Notes: generated by a model not told the origin, from the sequence alone. A stretch of 64,000 nt of DNA from Acanthacorydalis orientalis (GCA_034766995.1 CM068322.1:19421745-19485744); one strand, 5' to 3'; shown: positions 23,640-35,818, numbered from the stretch's first letter. Numbers and translations: made by a program.

Positions 23640-23897
23640 TATATACACGGGCATGTTGATGAGGCTGATGCACTCTGAGAAATTCTGTGAAGAAAATGAC
23701 CTTGTCATCTTTTGTTGTAGCTGCTGCAATTGAAATTGCCACATTGTGCAACGATTCTTGCAGTTTTACGCATAGCTCGTCTAACAGGTTCAAGCGCCCG
23801 TACAACTTTTTAAATATGTCCACATAGGAGTGTAGATCGAATACACGATTATATTGAATATTTGCTCCAGGGTGAATTTTTCCTCTGTTTTTGTTTT
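23640..23897 (-). CDS. candidate internal coding exon, function unknown
   Basis: On the minus strand CGTTTCGTTTTTCAG (ending at 23898) is a good polypyrimidine-plus-CAG acceptor. Behind it the frame stays open for about 83 residues until it enters an AT array. The translation looks protein-like: NRVFDLHSYVDIFKKLYGRL, then LLDELCVKLQESLHNVAISI, an Ala/Thr-rich AAATTKDDK, and VIFFTEFLRVHQ. The middle is amphipathic, with helix-like Leu spacing. I do not recognise the family. The 3' end of the exon is not fixed: GT dinucleotides after AAG near 23700 and after CCC near 23650 are both weak donors. Neighbouring exons were not found. Confidence 0.4.
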
Positions 23898-24401
23898 CTG
23901 AAAAACGAAACGTGATCTGTGTTCAGTTCACAGTATCTCCTATACGAATAGGTGAATAGGGGTTTCACTCCACTCATTCGTTTATTTTATTATAGATTTT
24001 TTTATGTTATTATTAAATGTCTGGTTTTATATATTTAAACGAACGAATATATACATATACGATATAATTTCAATTATAGTTTATTAAACTTTTAGCTTTT
24101 AGCTGTGTTATTTTAAACCATTTTCAAATATACAAATCATTACTTGTTATAATTGTTTTAATGAAGAATGATTCAGCAATAATTCTCAATTATTGCTTTC
24201 GTATTGCTAGTTTAATAACATTTTTATAAATATGATTAATTATAATTTCAATTTGAATTAGTACAAATTGCCAATACATCTTAGTCAGCAAATTTATATG
24301 ACTTCTTCTCTAATAGTTTTAATCATGAGAATGAATTTTAATTTTAAATTATTGTATTTGAAATGATTATTTTTATTCTTTGTAAAAAATAGATAATAAT
24401 T

Positions 24402-24403
24402 TA

Positions 24404-24440
<37 letters not shown>
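24402..24440. repeat. (AT)n microsatellite
   Basis: About 19 units. Confidence 0.95.
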
Positions 24441-24443
<3 letters not shown>

Positions 24444-24527
24444 AAAGACACCATTTTAATTTAAATAATTACCAAAGCCATTTCATTTTTACGATAGATT
24501 GTTCTTTATTCAATATTGTATTTTTCA

Positions 24528-24536
24528 CATATATAT

Positions 24537-24579
<43 letters not shown>
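24528..24579. repeat. (AT)n microsatellite with one GTG break
   Basis: ATATAT, a TTGTG interruption, then about 34 bases of AT. Confidence 0.94.
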
Positions 24580-24980
24580 TTAAATGAGGCACAAACCCAG
24601 CATCATAAGTTAATTTGTTTTCAAAACATGTTTATCATAAATTGATCACTTTTTTCGTAAAATTATTAAGGATGAAAAAATGATATTTATTTAAAAATAA
24701 AATGTCTTGTAAGTCTTGCTCATATAAATGAATTAAAGGGAAATTAGTCAGAAGTGTATAATGAATTTTTAAGTAAATAAAAAAAGAACTTCCTTGTAAA
24801 ACTGCACAGTACTTTGTAAATTCTGTAAATATTCATTTGATACTAACTTAAAAATCGTAAAAATTGTATATAAACCTAAAAAAAACAATAAACTATATAT
24901 AAGCTGATAATGAAATAAAAGTCGCAAACAATTTCTTAATCTTTAATCGATTGAAAATTATTCAGTTTGAAATAAATTTA

Positions 24981-25072
24981 TCTGTCTATTTATCTTTCTA
25001 TCTTTATCTTTCTCTCTTTATATATATATAAAATGTGTCTGTATGTGTGTGTTTGTATGTGCGTGTGTGTAT
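24981..25072. repeat. (TCTA/TCTT)n-(AT)n-(GT)n compound microsatellite
   Basis: TATC/TTTC units grade into a short AT tract and then a GT-rich tract. Three motif types lie in one 90-base cluster. Confidence 0.93.
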
Positions 25073-25122
25073 AAAAAAATATGAAGAAAAATGAAAGCTT
25101 CTCAGTGTCTAGATTTATTTAA

Positions 25123-25376
25123 CCCTTTCCCTGCGGTGAAATCTAATCCAAAATGCATGTGGCAGATGTTAGACATTCACTCAAAAAGAGAACTGGAAAT
25201 GTAATAGAGCTAGTAGCCTTTGACTTGTATTCAATCAACATACTAGATAATAAATATACCCCTTTAAGCGTCAACAGTACCATCTTGACAATGACAATTG
25301 AGCGCCTAATGGCGCCTACCTCTCTGTACAGACGATTTGAGTTGAGTGCCTAAAGGTACCTACAGCAACGAAAGGG
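25123..25376. mobile_element. piggyBac-like MITE
   Basis: The left end, CCCTTTCCCTGCGGT, follows a TTAA. The right end read inward is CCCTTTCGTTGCTGT, and 12 of the 15 terminal bases match. The right flank is TAAA, one base from TTAA. Near the right end two subterminal copies, GAGCGCCTAATGGCGCCTAC (25300) and GAGTGCCTAAAGGTACCTAC (25344), lie 44 bases apart. A related inverted word, CCTTTAAGCGTCAAC, lies at 25261. The 254-base element has no transposase; the 66-codon frame across it is not a gene. The superfamily assignment rests on TTAA plus the CCCTTT ends. Confidence 0.75.
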
Positions 25377-25384
25377 TAAATAGT

Positions 25385-26522
25385 GTGTTATAAATTAAAA
25401 GATAAAATAGATACCCAAATCTATACATCGTTTGACAGTTTAATGTTATTGTGATGTTCTGAAACAGACAAAAACTATTGCTCTCGTAAAAAAAAAGACC
25501 ATAGACATTTGTAGATAATATCAGTAAGTTTAAGAGAAATATGAAAACTTTCTTTAAAAACGTTCTAAGTCTATAAATTATAAAGATTTTTTTCGTCGAT
25601 GTTTAATCTCAGACAACGCAAACAACCATAAAAGTAATTTAAATAATCTTTAATTATTACCTATTTACTACGAGTTTTCAAATATCTAATAATGATACAG
25701 TTTTTGAAAATGTTGATTTTAATTCTCAACCTTCATTGTTGAACAAAATTAAGAAAACCTTGTAATGTATTGATAAAATGATTTGAAACAAATGATTAGA
25801 AAAGCACATGTTTTTTTATTCATTTTTAGAAATTAAAAAATATATCTAAAAATTAAATTGTCAAAAATGAACGAAAGTATCTTTTTATACTTAGAATTTA
25901 CAATACGGTTTAATTAATTTACAATTATTATACAAATAAATTTAGATGTAGCTTTTTAGAAATATATTTATATTTTATTCAAGTTCTAATATATATTTGC
26001 TGCAAAACTAAACGAAAACATTATTTTGTTTTTAATTTTTTACATATTAGAATTAAAAAACACATTACAATTCATAAATAAAATAAATCGCCTACAAATA
26101 AGAAGATATAAATATAGAATATATATTTATGAGTGAAAATTTATGTATGAAAAATAAAAGTATAAATATAAAAAAATATGTAGATAATTACTAAGACGAA
26201 ACTAACACAAAACCAAGGAGATATGAAAAAAATTGAAAAAGCTGTACGATAATGTTGTAATTTCGTTTCTGTTTTCACTAGAGATTTCTTTTTTACCTTT
26301 AAACTTTACAATTTTTCATGGTCTGAAAATGACAGCTGATGAAATGAAATACATTTTTTTATAATAAACCATTTCGAATATTGATACTGTTTTTTTAATG
26401 GCGAATTTAATTATATTTTGTTTCATTTCACTTTCATTTATACAAATGTCAAAATTATACAAATAATTTAAACAGGGATTATATAATTTTTCAATTAGAA
26501 AAAATAACAGTCAAATACAAAC

Positions 26523-26566
<44 letters not shown>

Positions 26567-28600
26567 CTGTCTGTCTGAAGAAACACAAGATTTCATTTTA
26601 AATCATAATAAATATGTATCTAGTCTCACAAATACAAAGTTTTTTTTAATTTTTCATATACATATATTTATTTTAAGATCTTTTTTTCGATATAAATCTT
26701 TATTCAGAATGATGCTTTTTATTTATATCTTAAAATGTTTTATTACGAAACAACATATTTACTATGTTTTTTGTGTATTTAGTCTGTAAACACTTAAATG
26801 ACTACTTACATATACAGATTACATATACAGAAATTATTTTATGTTTTTGAAATAAATATATTAAAATATTTGTTATATAAATTTGCTTTCCTTTCTTGTT
26901 TAGTGTAATAATATAAATATTATTTATTTTATTATAATGAATATATAAGTTATAAAAATATTCCAGAAATATATCTGGCTAAAAATAAAACGCTTGATAG
27001 AATATATTGATAATAATTTACCAAATTAACAAATGATCAAATTGTCATTTGTTAAGAAATATGTTAATACTTTTTTTTTAATGATATTTGTGATGTTATT
27101 TTATTTTAAGTTGAATCCGCGTCTACTTATTGTTCAATTGTTGTAGCAAAAAAATATGATTCCTTCTGTGAATTACGTTTTGTTATTTTCAACCCCCATT
27201 TTCGTAGAAACTCAGATTTTCTATCAATTCATCTAACCAAAACATTCTAAAAGTTATTTTTTTATAAAACAAGTATATTTTTTTGAAAATATTCTAAGAA
27301 TATCAAATAGAATAATCGATACTTAATAACTATTGGATTGAAAATGACATTAAATTACAAACAAATAATATATTTTGATTCAAAAATTTGTAGAATCAAA
27401 CTAAAGAAAAGGCACAAAAAAGAAAAATATTTTTTTTCAAAAGTTAAATATTGTTTCCTAGAAATAAATATTATTTTTAAACATAAATTGTAATTTAACT
27501 TCTAGCTACATAAACATAAAATCTGAAAAATTTTACTTCTTACCAATACTAGTAAAAGTTTGAAACATATATTTATAGTTTTGGCACTGAGCTTAATTCA
27601 CTTTCATTAATGAATCATTACTCAAACATCAAACAAATGTTTCTTGTCAAAATGTTTAACAATTATTCATTTTAATTTTGACTTGTATGCATTTCGATGA
27701 CAGTAATGTCATCTTCTTAGTACAAAGATACAGAAAAATCTACATCTTCGTTCTTACTCTTGCTCCGTATATTTCCATGCTCTAAATATATTCATTACTA
27801 TCATCTAAATACTCATAAACGAAAACAAAATAAATAATAACATCTTTTTGAATATTGACGAAGAAGCATATTTTATGTTATGTAATTAGTGATCTATTTA
27901 TAGAAATGTTTTAAACATGCTTTTATGAACCATTAAAATAATTTTAAAATTAATAGCTATTTGACATTTTACTCGAAGTTAATTGATGTTTGTTCTAGAA
28001 TTTTTTAAATGACTCATTGACTTCAAGACCATTTTTCACCCTATGAAAATAGTATCAGAAACAGTAAAATAATCTTTATATTGATTCTATGTCTCTATAA
28101 AACATATTCCAATAAAACGTTTTATTGATAGAATTTATTTCCAAATTTGGTATACAATTAATTCGAAAAGACAATTAAAAATAATTGAAAACATAAGTTT
28201 TGATAATAAAAAAGTACACCATTTTACAAACGATACAATTTTTTCCACATTAGATTCAGCTTATAAAATTGAATTTAATGTTATTTTTATAAGTTCTGTC
28301 AAATAATTTTGATAAAAAGAATAGTTTCAAAGTCGATGCTATTCATGTAATAATATTTTAATAAGCAGACAAATAATAAATATGCAAAATTTGGGACTAT
28401 TAGTTTATCATATTTTAATATTATTAATTTAATAATACATTTTGCTATCGCGAATAATTATTAATTATTGAAAAACTTCGATTAGAAGAGTAAAAAATTA
28501 ATTTGTAAAACAAGTCAGTCATCATTCAAAATTTTTTCATGTATATTACTAAGTTGGTAGAAAAATAATTGCGATTCATGACCATCAAATTAATATACAT
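25385..28600. other. AT-rich stretch of about 3 kb
   Basis: Contains one compound microsatellite (26.5 kb) and the short perfect hairpin GATGACAGTAATGTCATC near 27697. No gene is supported. The 80-codon frame from 26547 starts inside a GT tract. Confidence 0.6.
26522..26577. repeat. (AT)n-(GT)n-(CTGT)n microsatellite
   Basis: AT, then about nine GT units, then CTGTCTGTCTG. Confidence 0.96.
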
Positions 28601-28614
28601 TTTTCTATCCTAGC

Positions 28615-28915
28615 TATTTTAAGTTATCCAGAATTGATGGATGATTAACGCCTAACTTTTGTGCAAGCTCTCGGATTTTTGTGCGTGGTTTTGATTCAAC
28701 TAACGCCTTCAGCTGGTCGTTATAAATTGAAAAAAGATTCTTCATCATTCAAATATCTCGTCCCCAGTATGAAATTTTTAGAACTACCATTGCACCGTAC
28801 GTTCCTTAACAGTAAGCATAAAAAGCATCGTTTAGTTTACGAGCAGTTTCTGCTGCTTTACCACCTGTTTTGAACTCATACAAAAATTGCTCTTATTTTC
28901 TTCTTCTCACTCTCT
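28615..28915 (-). pseudogene. mariner transposase N-terminal remnant (cecropia/Hsmar1 type)
   Basis: The minus strand, read with two frameshifts and a stop, gives KKIRAIFVYEF, KTGGKAAETARKLNDAF, KFHTGDEIFE-like residues and then YNDQLKALVESKPRTKIREL followed by AQKLGVNHPSILDNLK. This follows the N-terminal DNA-binding half of mariner transposases in order: the first helix-turn-helix, the GDE(S)LEDE-type linker, then the second helix-turn-helix (DNDQLRxxIExxPxxTxRELAxxLxVxHSTI). The catalytic DD34D domain is not seen downstream and no terminal repeats were identified. It is an old, inactive fragment. Confidence 0.85.
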
Positions 28916-28919
28916 AATT

Positions 28920-29500
28920 CAATAGCCCAATTTGAAGCAAAGTAATAATAAAATCAAAGTCGATGTAACCAAAAAATGCACTTTAAAATGATATTAACAT
29001 GAACATGATGAAATGGCAGTTTTATTGAAAAAAAATTAAAGTTAGAAGTCAGAAAAAAAACCGCAATTATTTTCATACCAACTTAACATATTCTTACTTA
29101 AATGACGATATTAATTCCCCTGTATTTCCATAGATTTTTATGTAATATTTAATTGCATATTGGAGACTAAAAAGATAAACCAAAGGAAAAAATAATACCT
29201 CTCACCGAATACAAAAGTAACACGATTTGAAAATTAAGATTTTTGAATTATTTTTACAATTAAAATAAAATTAATAGAATTTATATTTCTCTAAAACACA
29301 CACAATGAAGGTCATATGACACCCACTGAATCTTTATTTTATTTTTACAAGATATAATATTTTCTTTTCAGTGAAATTTTAATCCTGCATTAAATTACAA
29401 CTTATTTTTTTAGTTTTCCCATTGTTACAACCAGTGATGGTATATAATTTATTTTTTTACTTAACAATAATTATTAAACAGTTTCCACTAGTGTATTCTA
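28920..29500. other. AT-rich spacer, nothing seen
   Basis: No repeat or frame of note. Confidence 0.6.
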
Positions 29501-29504
29501 ATAG

Positions 29505-29861
29505 ATGTATAAAATAAAACAGTCAGTTATAAAAACATATCTTTTATTAAGCTTAGTAGTCTCAATTTCCATAAAGTCCAGTCTCATATTTTTAAAATGT
29601 AATTTTTTAATTGGCACTATTTTTTTCTACTATCAAATCGGTTACGTTTTCGTAATGATTATATATTACATCATTCATTTTTTTCTAACAATGAACCATG
29701 TTAAACAGCACACATTCACGGGAAACAATAATTTACCTACTGCCATTTTAAGGTTATGTCCTTCTATTAGAAAATATGTATATTGTATGAAATTTGTGTA
29801 CATAGCACAACATATTACATTTTTTCAATTAATTGATATTAATGCACAGGACTGTTTATAA
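29505..29861 (+). CDS. longest repeat-free ORF, 118 codons, doubtful
   Basis: ATG at 29505 to TAA at 29859. The protein starts MYKIKQSVIKTYLLLSLVVS and has two or three hydrophobic, membrane-like segments in the first 65 residues. A more polar tail contains TGNNNLPTAI and LCPSIRKYVYC. Residue use (Ile, Phe, Tyr, Lys, Asn) follows the AT-rich background, and no domain is recognised. A repeat-free frame of this length is only marginally expected by chance in 64 kb of such DNA, so it deserves a check but not a firm call. It could also be part of an exon. Confidence 0.15.
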   Translation: MYKIKQSVIKTYLLLSLVVSISIKSSLIFLKCNFLIGTIFFYYQIGYVFVMIIYYIIHFFLTMNHVKQHTFTGNNNLPTAILRLCPSIRKYVYCMKFVYIAQHITFFQLIDINAQDCL

Positions 29862-29939
29862 ATGCGTACATCTATAATTAAAATTCATAAAACAAATGTT
29901 TTACAAGTTGACTTCACTATTTATTGATATATGTTACAT

Positions 29940-30065
29940 TATATGCGTGCTGAAATATGCACGCAATATATTACCTAACAGAGTACATAAAGAACACTTT
30001 GTAAAACACAACACGACGCGCATTTATAATACGAATTCGTATTTATATTCAACTGTCAACGTTGC
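29940..30065. other. dyad-symmetric, CpG-bearing segment
   Basis: TGCGTGC at 29944 and GCACGCA at 29959 are perfect inverted copies eight bases apart. AATACGAATTCGTATT at 30028-30043 is a perfect 16-base palindrome, next to ACACGACGCGC. Surrounding DNA is AT-rich with few CpGs. No gene is seen; a regulatory element is possible. Confidence 0.35.
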
Positions 30066-30069
30066 TTTG

Positions 30070-31200
30070 TTCTAAAAAGGATATATATCTGCAAAATCAG
30101 TTTGACGTTTATCCAATTAAAAAAATGTCCTATGTCAAAACTATTTTATAAACAAATATATATTTCGTATTTTGAATAGAAAAGTGTTTTTAATAAAAAA
30201 AAATGTTACAAGAATTTTCTATTTTCATAGAAAATTAACAGAATTATAACCAACAGAAAGTAGTAACTTTTATCTAGAAAATACTTAAAGGTCTTGAAGA
30301 GTACATTTATGTCCGTATTATTCCATTTCAGAATTTTTGAGTAAAATAAGAAAAAATGTACAATTTGTTTATAAAAATTGTCATTAGTATATGATAGCAT
30401 AACATGTGAATAGTTCGTTAATCAGAATGACATCACCAATTTAGATCTTGTATTGAGATATCAAGTATTAAATTACACATTTAATAAAATAAATCTTATT
30501 TAAATTAAAAAGAAGAAACACTAGAATTTTTTTTGTTTTTATTTACTGTTGAAAATCGGATAAAAAACTTGTATAGAAATCTATTTTTATTTTAATAATT
30601 CTTTAAAATATAAACATTAACTAAATTGATACTAAAATAAAATTAAATATAATTGACTCGTTTGTAACCATAGTGACCTAAGCTAGAGTCAATATCGAGA
30701 TATATAATTCAAATTATTCAGAAAAAACATTAAGATATAATATTTTTTATATTAATTTATTCTTTATTGATTATCTGTAATTTGATTTTTAAGAAATGAA
30801 TCATTAAATAATTGGGAGGTTATTAATTTAAATATAACTGAAAATACTCTAATATGTAATTAATTCAAGTATAAAGTTCAAAAATATATTTCAGTTAATT
30901 TGAAAATTTAATAAAATATATAGTTTTTTTCTAAAATATTTATTAAATTATTAAAATTACTGGATTTTTTCAAGTTAGTGAAATTAGATTCAAATCTCTT
31001 TTAAAAATTAATAAAATTATGACTAGAAACTAGAAATTAAATATTTTAATCAAAAAATATCGAACCATCTTTATATTTGTTAGAAATGTTGACAAATTTT
31101 AAATATCAAAGTGTGCACTTTTTTGTAAAAATCTAGATAGGAAAACAAAAAAAATGTCTTAATTACGTCAAGTAGTACGTTTTTTCTGTGCCTTAGAGTG
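30070..31200. other. AT-rich stretch, nothing seen
   Basis: No supportable gene, RNA or repeat. Confidence 0.6.
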
Positions 31201-31204
31201 ATTT

Positions 31205-31375
31205 TTTTGCACCTTAACACACTGAGAACGATGGCATCGCCATTGAAATTCAAGTGAGTAGCAATAAAAATGGCCAGTAATCATTTATTGAACTTTTTTA
31301 ATCAGAATTTTTTTATGGTGTATGGAATGAGAGCTTAATTTATTTGAGAAATATGAATATTTTAACTATAATTTA
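31205..31375 (+). mobile_element. family P interspersed repeat, copy 1
   Basis: Contains the diagnostic left part ACGATGGCATCGCCATTGAA, the core TAATCATTTATTGAACTTTTT, then AATCAGAATTTTTTTATGGT and an ATGAGAGC...ATTTGAGAAA right end. It aligns with the copies at 38.7, 43.7, 46.2, 51.2 and 52.9 kb in the same block order. Confidence 0.6.
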
Positions 31376-31659
31376 AACAGTTTAAAAAATTAATTAATAA
31401 ATAGGAGTAATTTGAAGTAAATCGAAAAAAAATAACCGATATTTTCAAGAATAAATCGTTAATATTTAAATTGATAAATAAATTAACACCATTAACACAA
31501 CAAATACCATATAAGCCGTTCATACAAAATAAATAATTATATAACATTTTCAATAATATAACTAAGGGATTATTCATAATACCCAATTATTATTTCTCAA
31601 CCTCTAATAAAATTTTCATTGGTTTTTAAATAAATTCTTATAAAAAAAAAACATTTTTA

Positions 31660-31661
<2 letters not shown>

Positions 31662-31700
<39 letters not shown>
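31662..31700. repeat. (AT)n microsatellite
   Basis: About 19 units. Confidence 0.95.
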
Positions 31701-31702
<2 letters not shown>

Positions 31703-31890
31703 ATTATATTAAAAAACGAAACGAGAAAAATCATTCGATTTTCATTTATACAATGATAAAAATAACGTAAGAAGAAAATCAAAAATAATTCAAATGTATA
31801 TTTCTAAGAAATTAAGAAATTGTTTCTAGGAATTTGAATTTATTCCTTATATATAAAGTGCTTTTATGTTATATATACATGATTATAATA

Positions 31891-31940
31891 CATATATATA
31901 TAGAGAGAGAGAGGGAGGGAGGAAGAGAGAGCAGGAGAAG
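31891..31940. repeat. (AT)n-(AG)n polypurine microsatellite
   Basis: A short AT tract followed by AGAGAGAGAGGGAGGGAGGA-like purines on the plus strand. Confidence 0.94.
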
Positions 31941-31944
31941 TGAA

Positions 31945-33055
31945 CATCGAATTACATTCAGTGAGAGGTAATTTTCAACTAGTGTAGGTCAATAAATGAG
32001 AGACATATTTAGGACATACACGAATGGTTGTACTTTTTATGAAAGTTATTTAATTACTGCAATATTAAAATATTAAGATAAATTATTTTCAAATGAATCA
32101 GTACATTAATGTAACTACTGCTATGATTTTATGATGTAAAGTTTTATATTTAAATCTGATTGTGATGCTTTCCAATAATTCACTCGTATAGATTTTCCAA
32201 TAAAGAGAACATGTTATTTAAAACTTATAATTGATTGTTAGGAGTAAATTAAAATTGAATAGAAAGAAAACCTTTTACTTTGGAATTGAGAAAGAATTGT
32301 CCTGAAACTTTCCATCTATTTTACTGAAAATAAAAAAGAAAAATATTAATTAACTACTCAAAAGCTCATAAAAATAAATACTCTAATTTGAATATATTTA
32401 TTATAAAAAATATAGTATAAAAAGTTATTAAAACTGTATAAAATAAAGTACAGAGTCGAGAAACCCTTGGGATAAATACTATATGCATATATGGGAATTC
32501 ACTGTAATAAACAGTAGCTGCAACTTTCTTTGTTGATGATTCTGTTTATAAATTACATGATGCATTGTTTAGTATTCTATTTCCTTGAAATGATATAGTT
32601 ATCTAATACTACTACACTATTATTAGATTATTTTTTCAGTGATATTAAGCACCTTATCAGTACAAAATTATAAATGTATACAAGTAACAACGTATTCTGC
32701 TTGTCTCAGAATTATTTCTTGACACAAGTTCCTTTCAAAAGGAAAGTCAGTTTATACAAACAGTAATTTATTAAAAAATATATTAAATAACATAAATGTA
32801 ACATAATCAGCAATATCACTATTTTAAAATTTTACTTATAATAAGATAAGATTTTGAGTTTTAGAAAAAAATAAAAAGAAATGATTCCATTTATTCAAAA
32901 AATCGATCAAAAAGTCTTGTAATAAAGAAACGTTTGAATAAAAGGTATTAAAAAATCGTTTCGAAGTTATTAATTATGGATTACTGTGAAGTAATTTAAA
33001 CTAATTATAACCAATAATAATTATTTAGTAGCTAATGCAATTTGTGATTTACTGA
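31945..33055. other. AT-rich stretch, nothing seen
   Basis: No gene or repeat could be supported. Confidence 0.6.
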
Positions 33056-33059
33056 TATA

Positions 33060-33200
33060 AAATGTGTGTGGTCGTGAACTCAATCAAGCTGTTGCGATCA
33101 GAGAGGATGTGGGTGAAGTGAAAGGAATATCATCGTTCTTCGAGGCTGAAGTTGAAATCAGTCATGGTGTAGTCGATGCTGAAAATTTACTTCATTAGTT
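33060..33200 (+). other. isolated GC-richer segment, possible terminal exon
   Basis: About 130 bases with balanced composition stand alone in AT desert. The plus strand has an open frame ending in TAG at about 33197-33199. It reads GRELNQAVAIREDVGEVKGI then SSFFEAEVEISHGVVDAENL, an acidic, protein-like sequence, but there is no ATG start and no clear splice acceptor before it. On the minus strand TTTTCAG lies directly before another nearly open frame, interrupted by one TGA. Either strand could be a decayed or real exon; the product is not recognised. Confidence 0.3.
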
Positions 33201-35818
33201 AACATTACAATTATGTTAATATATTTTAATATTCGACCTACGGATTTGAAATATTTTAGTCTACTTTTTTAAAGTACAGTTTCATCTTTGCAATAATTAA
33301 AAAAATCTGTCTACAAGAAAATCATTAGAAAATACTTTTTATTTTTCAAATCTCTAATATTTTTCGTTGATTTATTCTACATTATATTAATATTCTCTCA
33401 ATTCAAAAAATAATCGTACAAAAAAGTGTAATAAAAAATCTCAATAAAAATGGAAAAAATAAAACTAACTCTCATGAAAACTAGCTCTCATGACCTTATA
33501 TACAAATTATTACCATTTCAGGTTTATTTATAACTGATTTAATATTAAATGTATATTTTTGTTATCATTGAGTTTTTAAATATCCATTATTAATGAATTT
33601 ATTTTGATATTTAATATCGACTAGCTGTTTCTAAAAAATAAATCTTTTATCTATTCCCATACCAAAAACTAACAAGTTATTAAATTTCAAAGCACTTATT
33701 TACCTTCTATATCTAATCTCGTCTTGCAATTTTTTGCATAAAATTGTTCACTTTTGCACCGATAAAGATAGTCTATCGTGTTTCCAAATGAAAGAATTCA
33801 TTTTTAATGATTATTTATTTTCTATTAAAATGTAACAATCTACACTATTTCAACATGTTTCTCTTAATTGTTCTAGTTGCCTTCATTCTTTTGAAGTTTT
33901 TATCGTCTATGACGAATTTTGACACGTATTCTTTCTTCACATAATAATAAATAACCTGTTTTTATTTCTTTTAATTTATTTTAAAATTAATTACCTACAA
34001 CTGCATGAAAATGGAATACATGCCAAAACTAATCGCAGAAGTTATAAATTCAAGTAATTCAAGTTATAAATTGAAGAACGAAGGCTACCAGGGTAATATA
34101 TTAACAATGAATCAACGTGATATCCCTTACAGTGATCCTACTCTAAATACATGCTCAAATATTTTTGAGAAATTAAAAACCTTTATTTAATAATTCTAGA
34201 TTTGACACTCCAAAAAAGACAATACAATGTCTTTATTTTATAATTTAATTTAGCTTTATCTTTTTATAAAAAAAATTTCTGAAAATTATACTTGTACTTT
34301 TTACAAATTAAATTTCATTTAAAAGAATCTAAGTTTTTATTTGTATCTTTTTAATAAAAACTTAGATTTTTAACAACCATTTAAATAACTTCATTGTTAG
34401 TGAAATATAGATAGTTGATTTATAATTATATTATATTTAATAGACATCTCTTTAAATAATACTAATATCATTTCATAACACTAGGTCCATTTCATAAAGC
34501 TCTACAAATACATCAAAATCTATTTTATTGTTCCAATTTATTTTATACAATATGGTCTACAATTTATGATATTTCATATTTACAACTAAATATAAAATGT
34601 TGATTCATTTATTATTGAAACAAATATTAATAGATTTTTATTTAAAAAAAATTAAAATACACATTCTTTATAATAGGATAAATAATTATCGATTTGAACT
34701 GCTAACTAATGTGCTATTCTCTAATTATTTAATTATTTTTCCATTTAGTATATATTATTTATATTAAGAAAATAAATGTTTTATAAATAAAAAAAATATT
34801 TTGAAAGTTAAAATATTTACAACTCTCTTAAAATTAGAAATTGTCTATAAAGAAAAGCACAAATACTGTTATTTCCGAGCTGGTTAATTCAAAAATCACA
34901 AAGTATATCCATACGTTTATAAATTTAGTATAATTTATGTTATGATTATTTTCTAGTGATCAATTATTGTCTTTTAATGTTGATGTAAATCAATAAAAAA
35001 TGAAATTTAAACATTGTGTGTTTATATATATATATATATATGCATATGATTACTCAACACTTACAAAAATTTATCCGCATTTTTTCGATGATTTGTCAAT
35101 TTAATCATACATATTTCATTGCCGACATTGTGGCGTCTGAGAATCAACCGAACCACAATATTTATCTCATATTACTAGACCTACAGTCACGAGACAAATA
35201 TTTTTCCACTTTGTCTATGACGCACATCGTTATGCAAAACTATACTCTCCTCTTTGTTTAATATTGTACTTCAGTTTAGTTTAGTCATAAGGTATTCAAT
35301 ACCATCATGCTGTCAATATTGTTTGGTTGCATTAGATGCAGTTTGTGTACGTTTGATTCAATTGATATGAATTCTTATTGACAGTAAACGTATTTTTCAA
35401 TAATTGTAATTATACACATACATTCAACTGCTGTACAAACGTACATTCTATAAATTGATAATTTAACAACTTTTTATTTTCATGCAAAATATAATTTAAA
35501 AAATCCAGTTTTAAACTATAAATCTTATTATATTATAAATTCAAATGTATTTCATTTCAAAATAACTTGACTTTTATACATTGTTACAATTCTAATTGAA
35601 TATTCATTGATATCAAAACATTTACATTTCTAAAATGTAAATCAAATTTAGTAAATTGCAAATGTATTTAAAAAATACAAATTATTAAAAAAGAAATACT
35701 TTATAACTCATAAAGATTTTTTTTCAGCGTAATCTTTCTCAGTAATAACATTTACATTTGTTCCTTTTTAATGAAATTCATACTTAAGAGGAAACTAATT
35801 ATTTTTGTTACAGCATAT

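Noticed and set aside
23780..23800. GGTTCAAGC resembling a tRNA T-loop
   Set aside because: There is no A-box, anticodon stem or acceptor stem at the right distance, and the bases belong to the exon candidate.
25153..25353. 66-codon plus-strand frame
   Set aside because: It lies wholly inside the piggyBac-like MITE and spans its subterminal repeats.
27690..27720. GATGACAGTAATGTCATCTTC as a fifth foldback-family copy
   Set aside because: It has the CATCTTC word and a 7-bp hairpin, but no long arms could be paired, so membership is not supported.
28661..28873. 70-codon plus-strand frame
   Set aside because: It is antisense to the mariner transposase remnant, whose minus-strand reading is recognisable.
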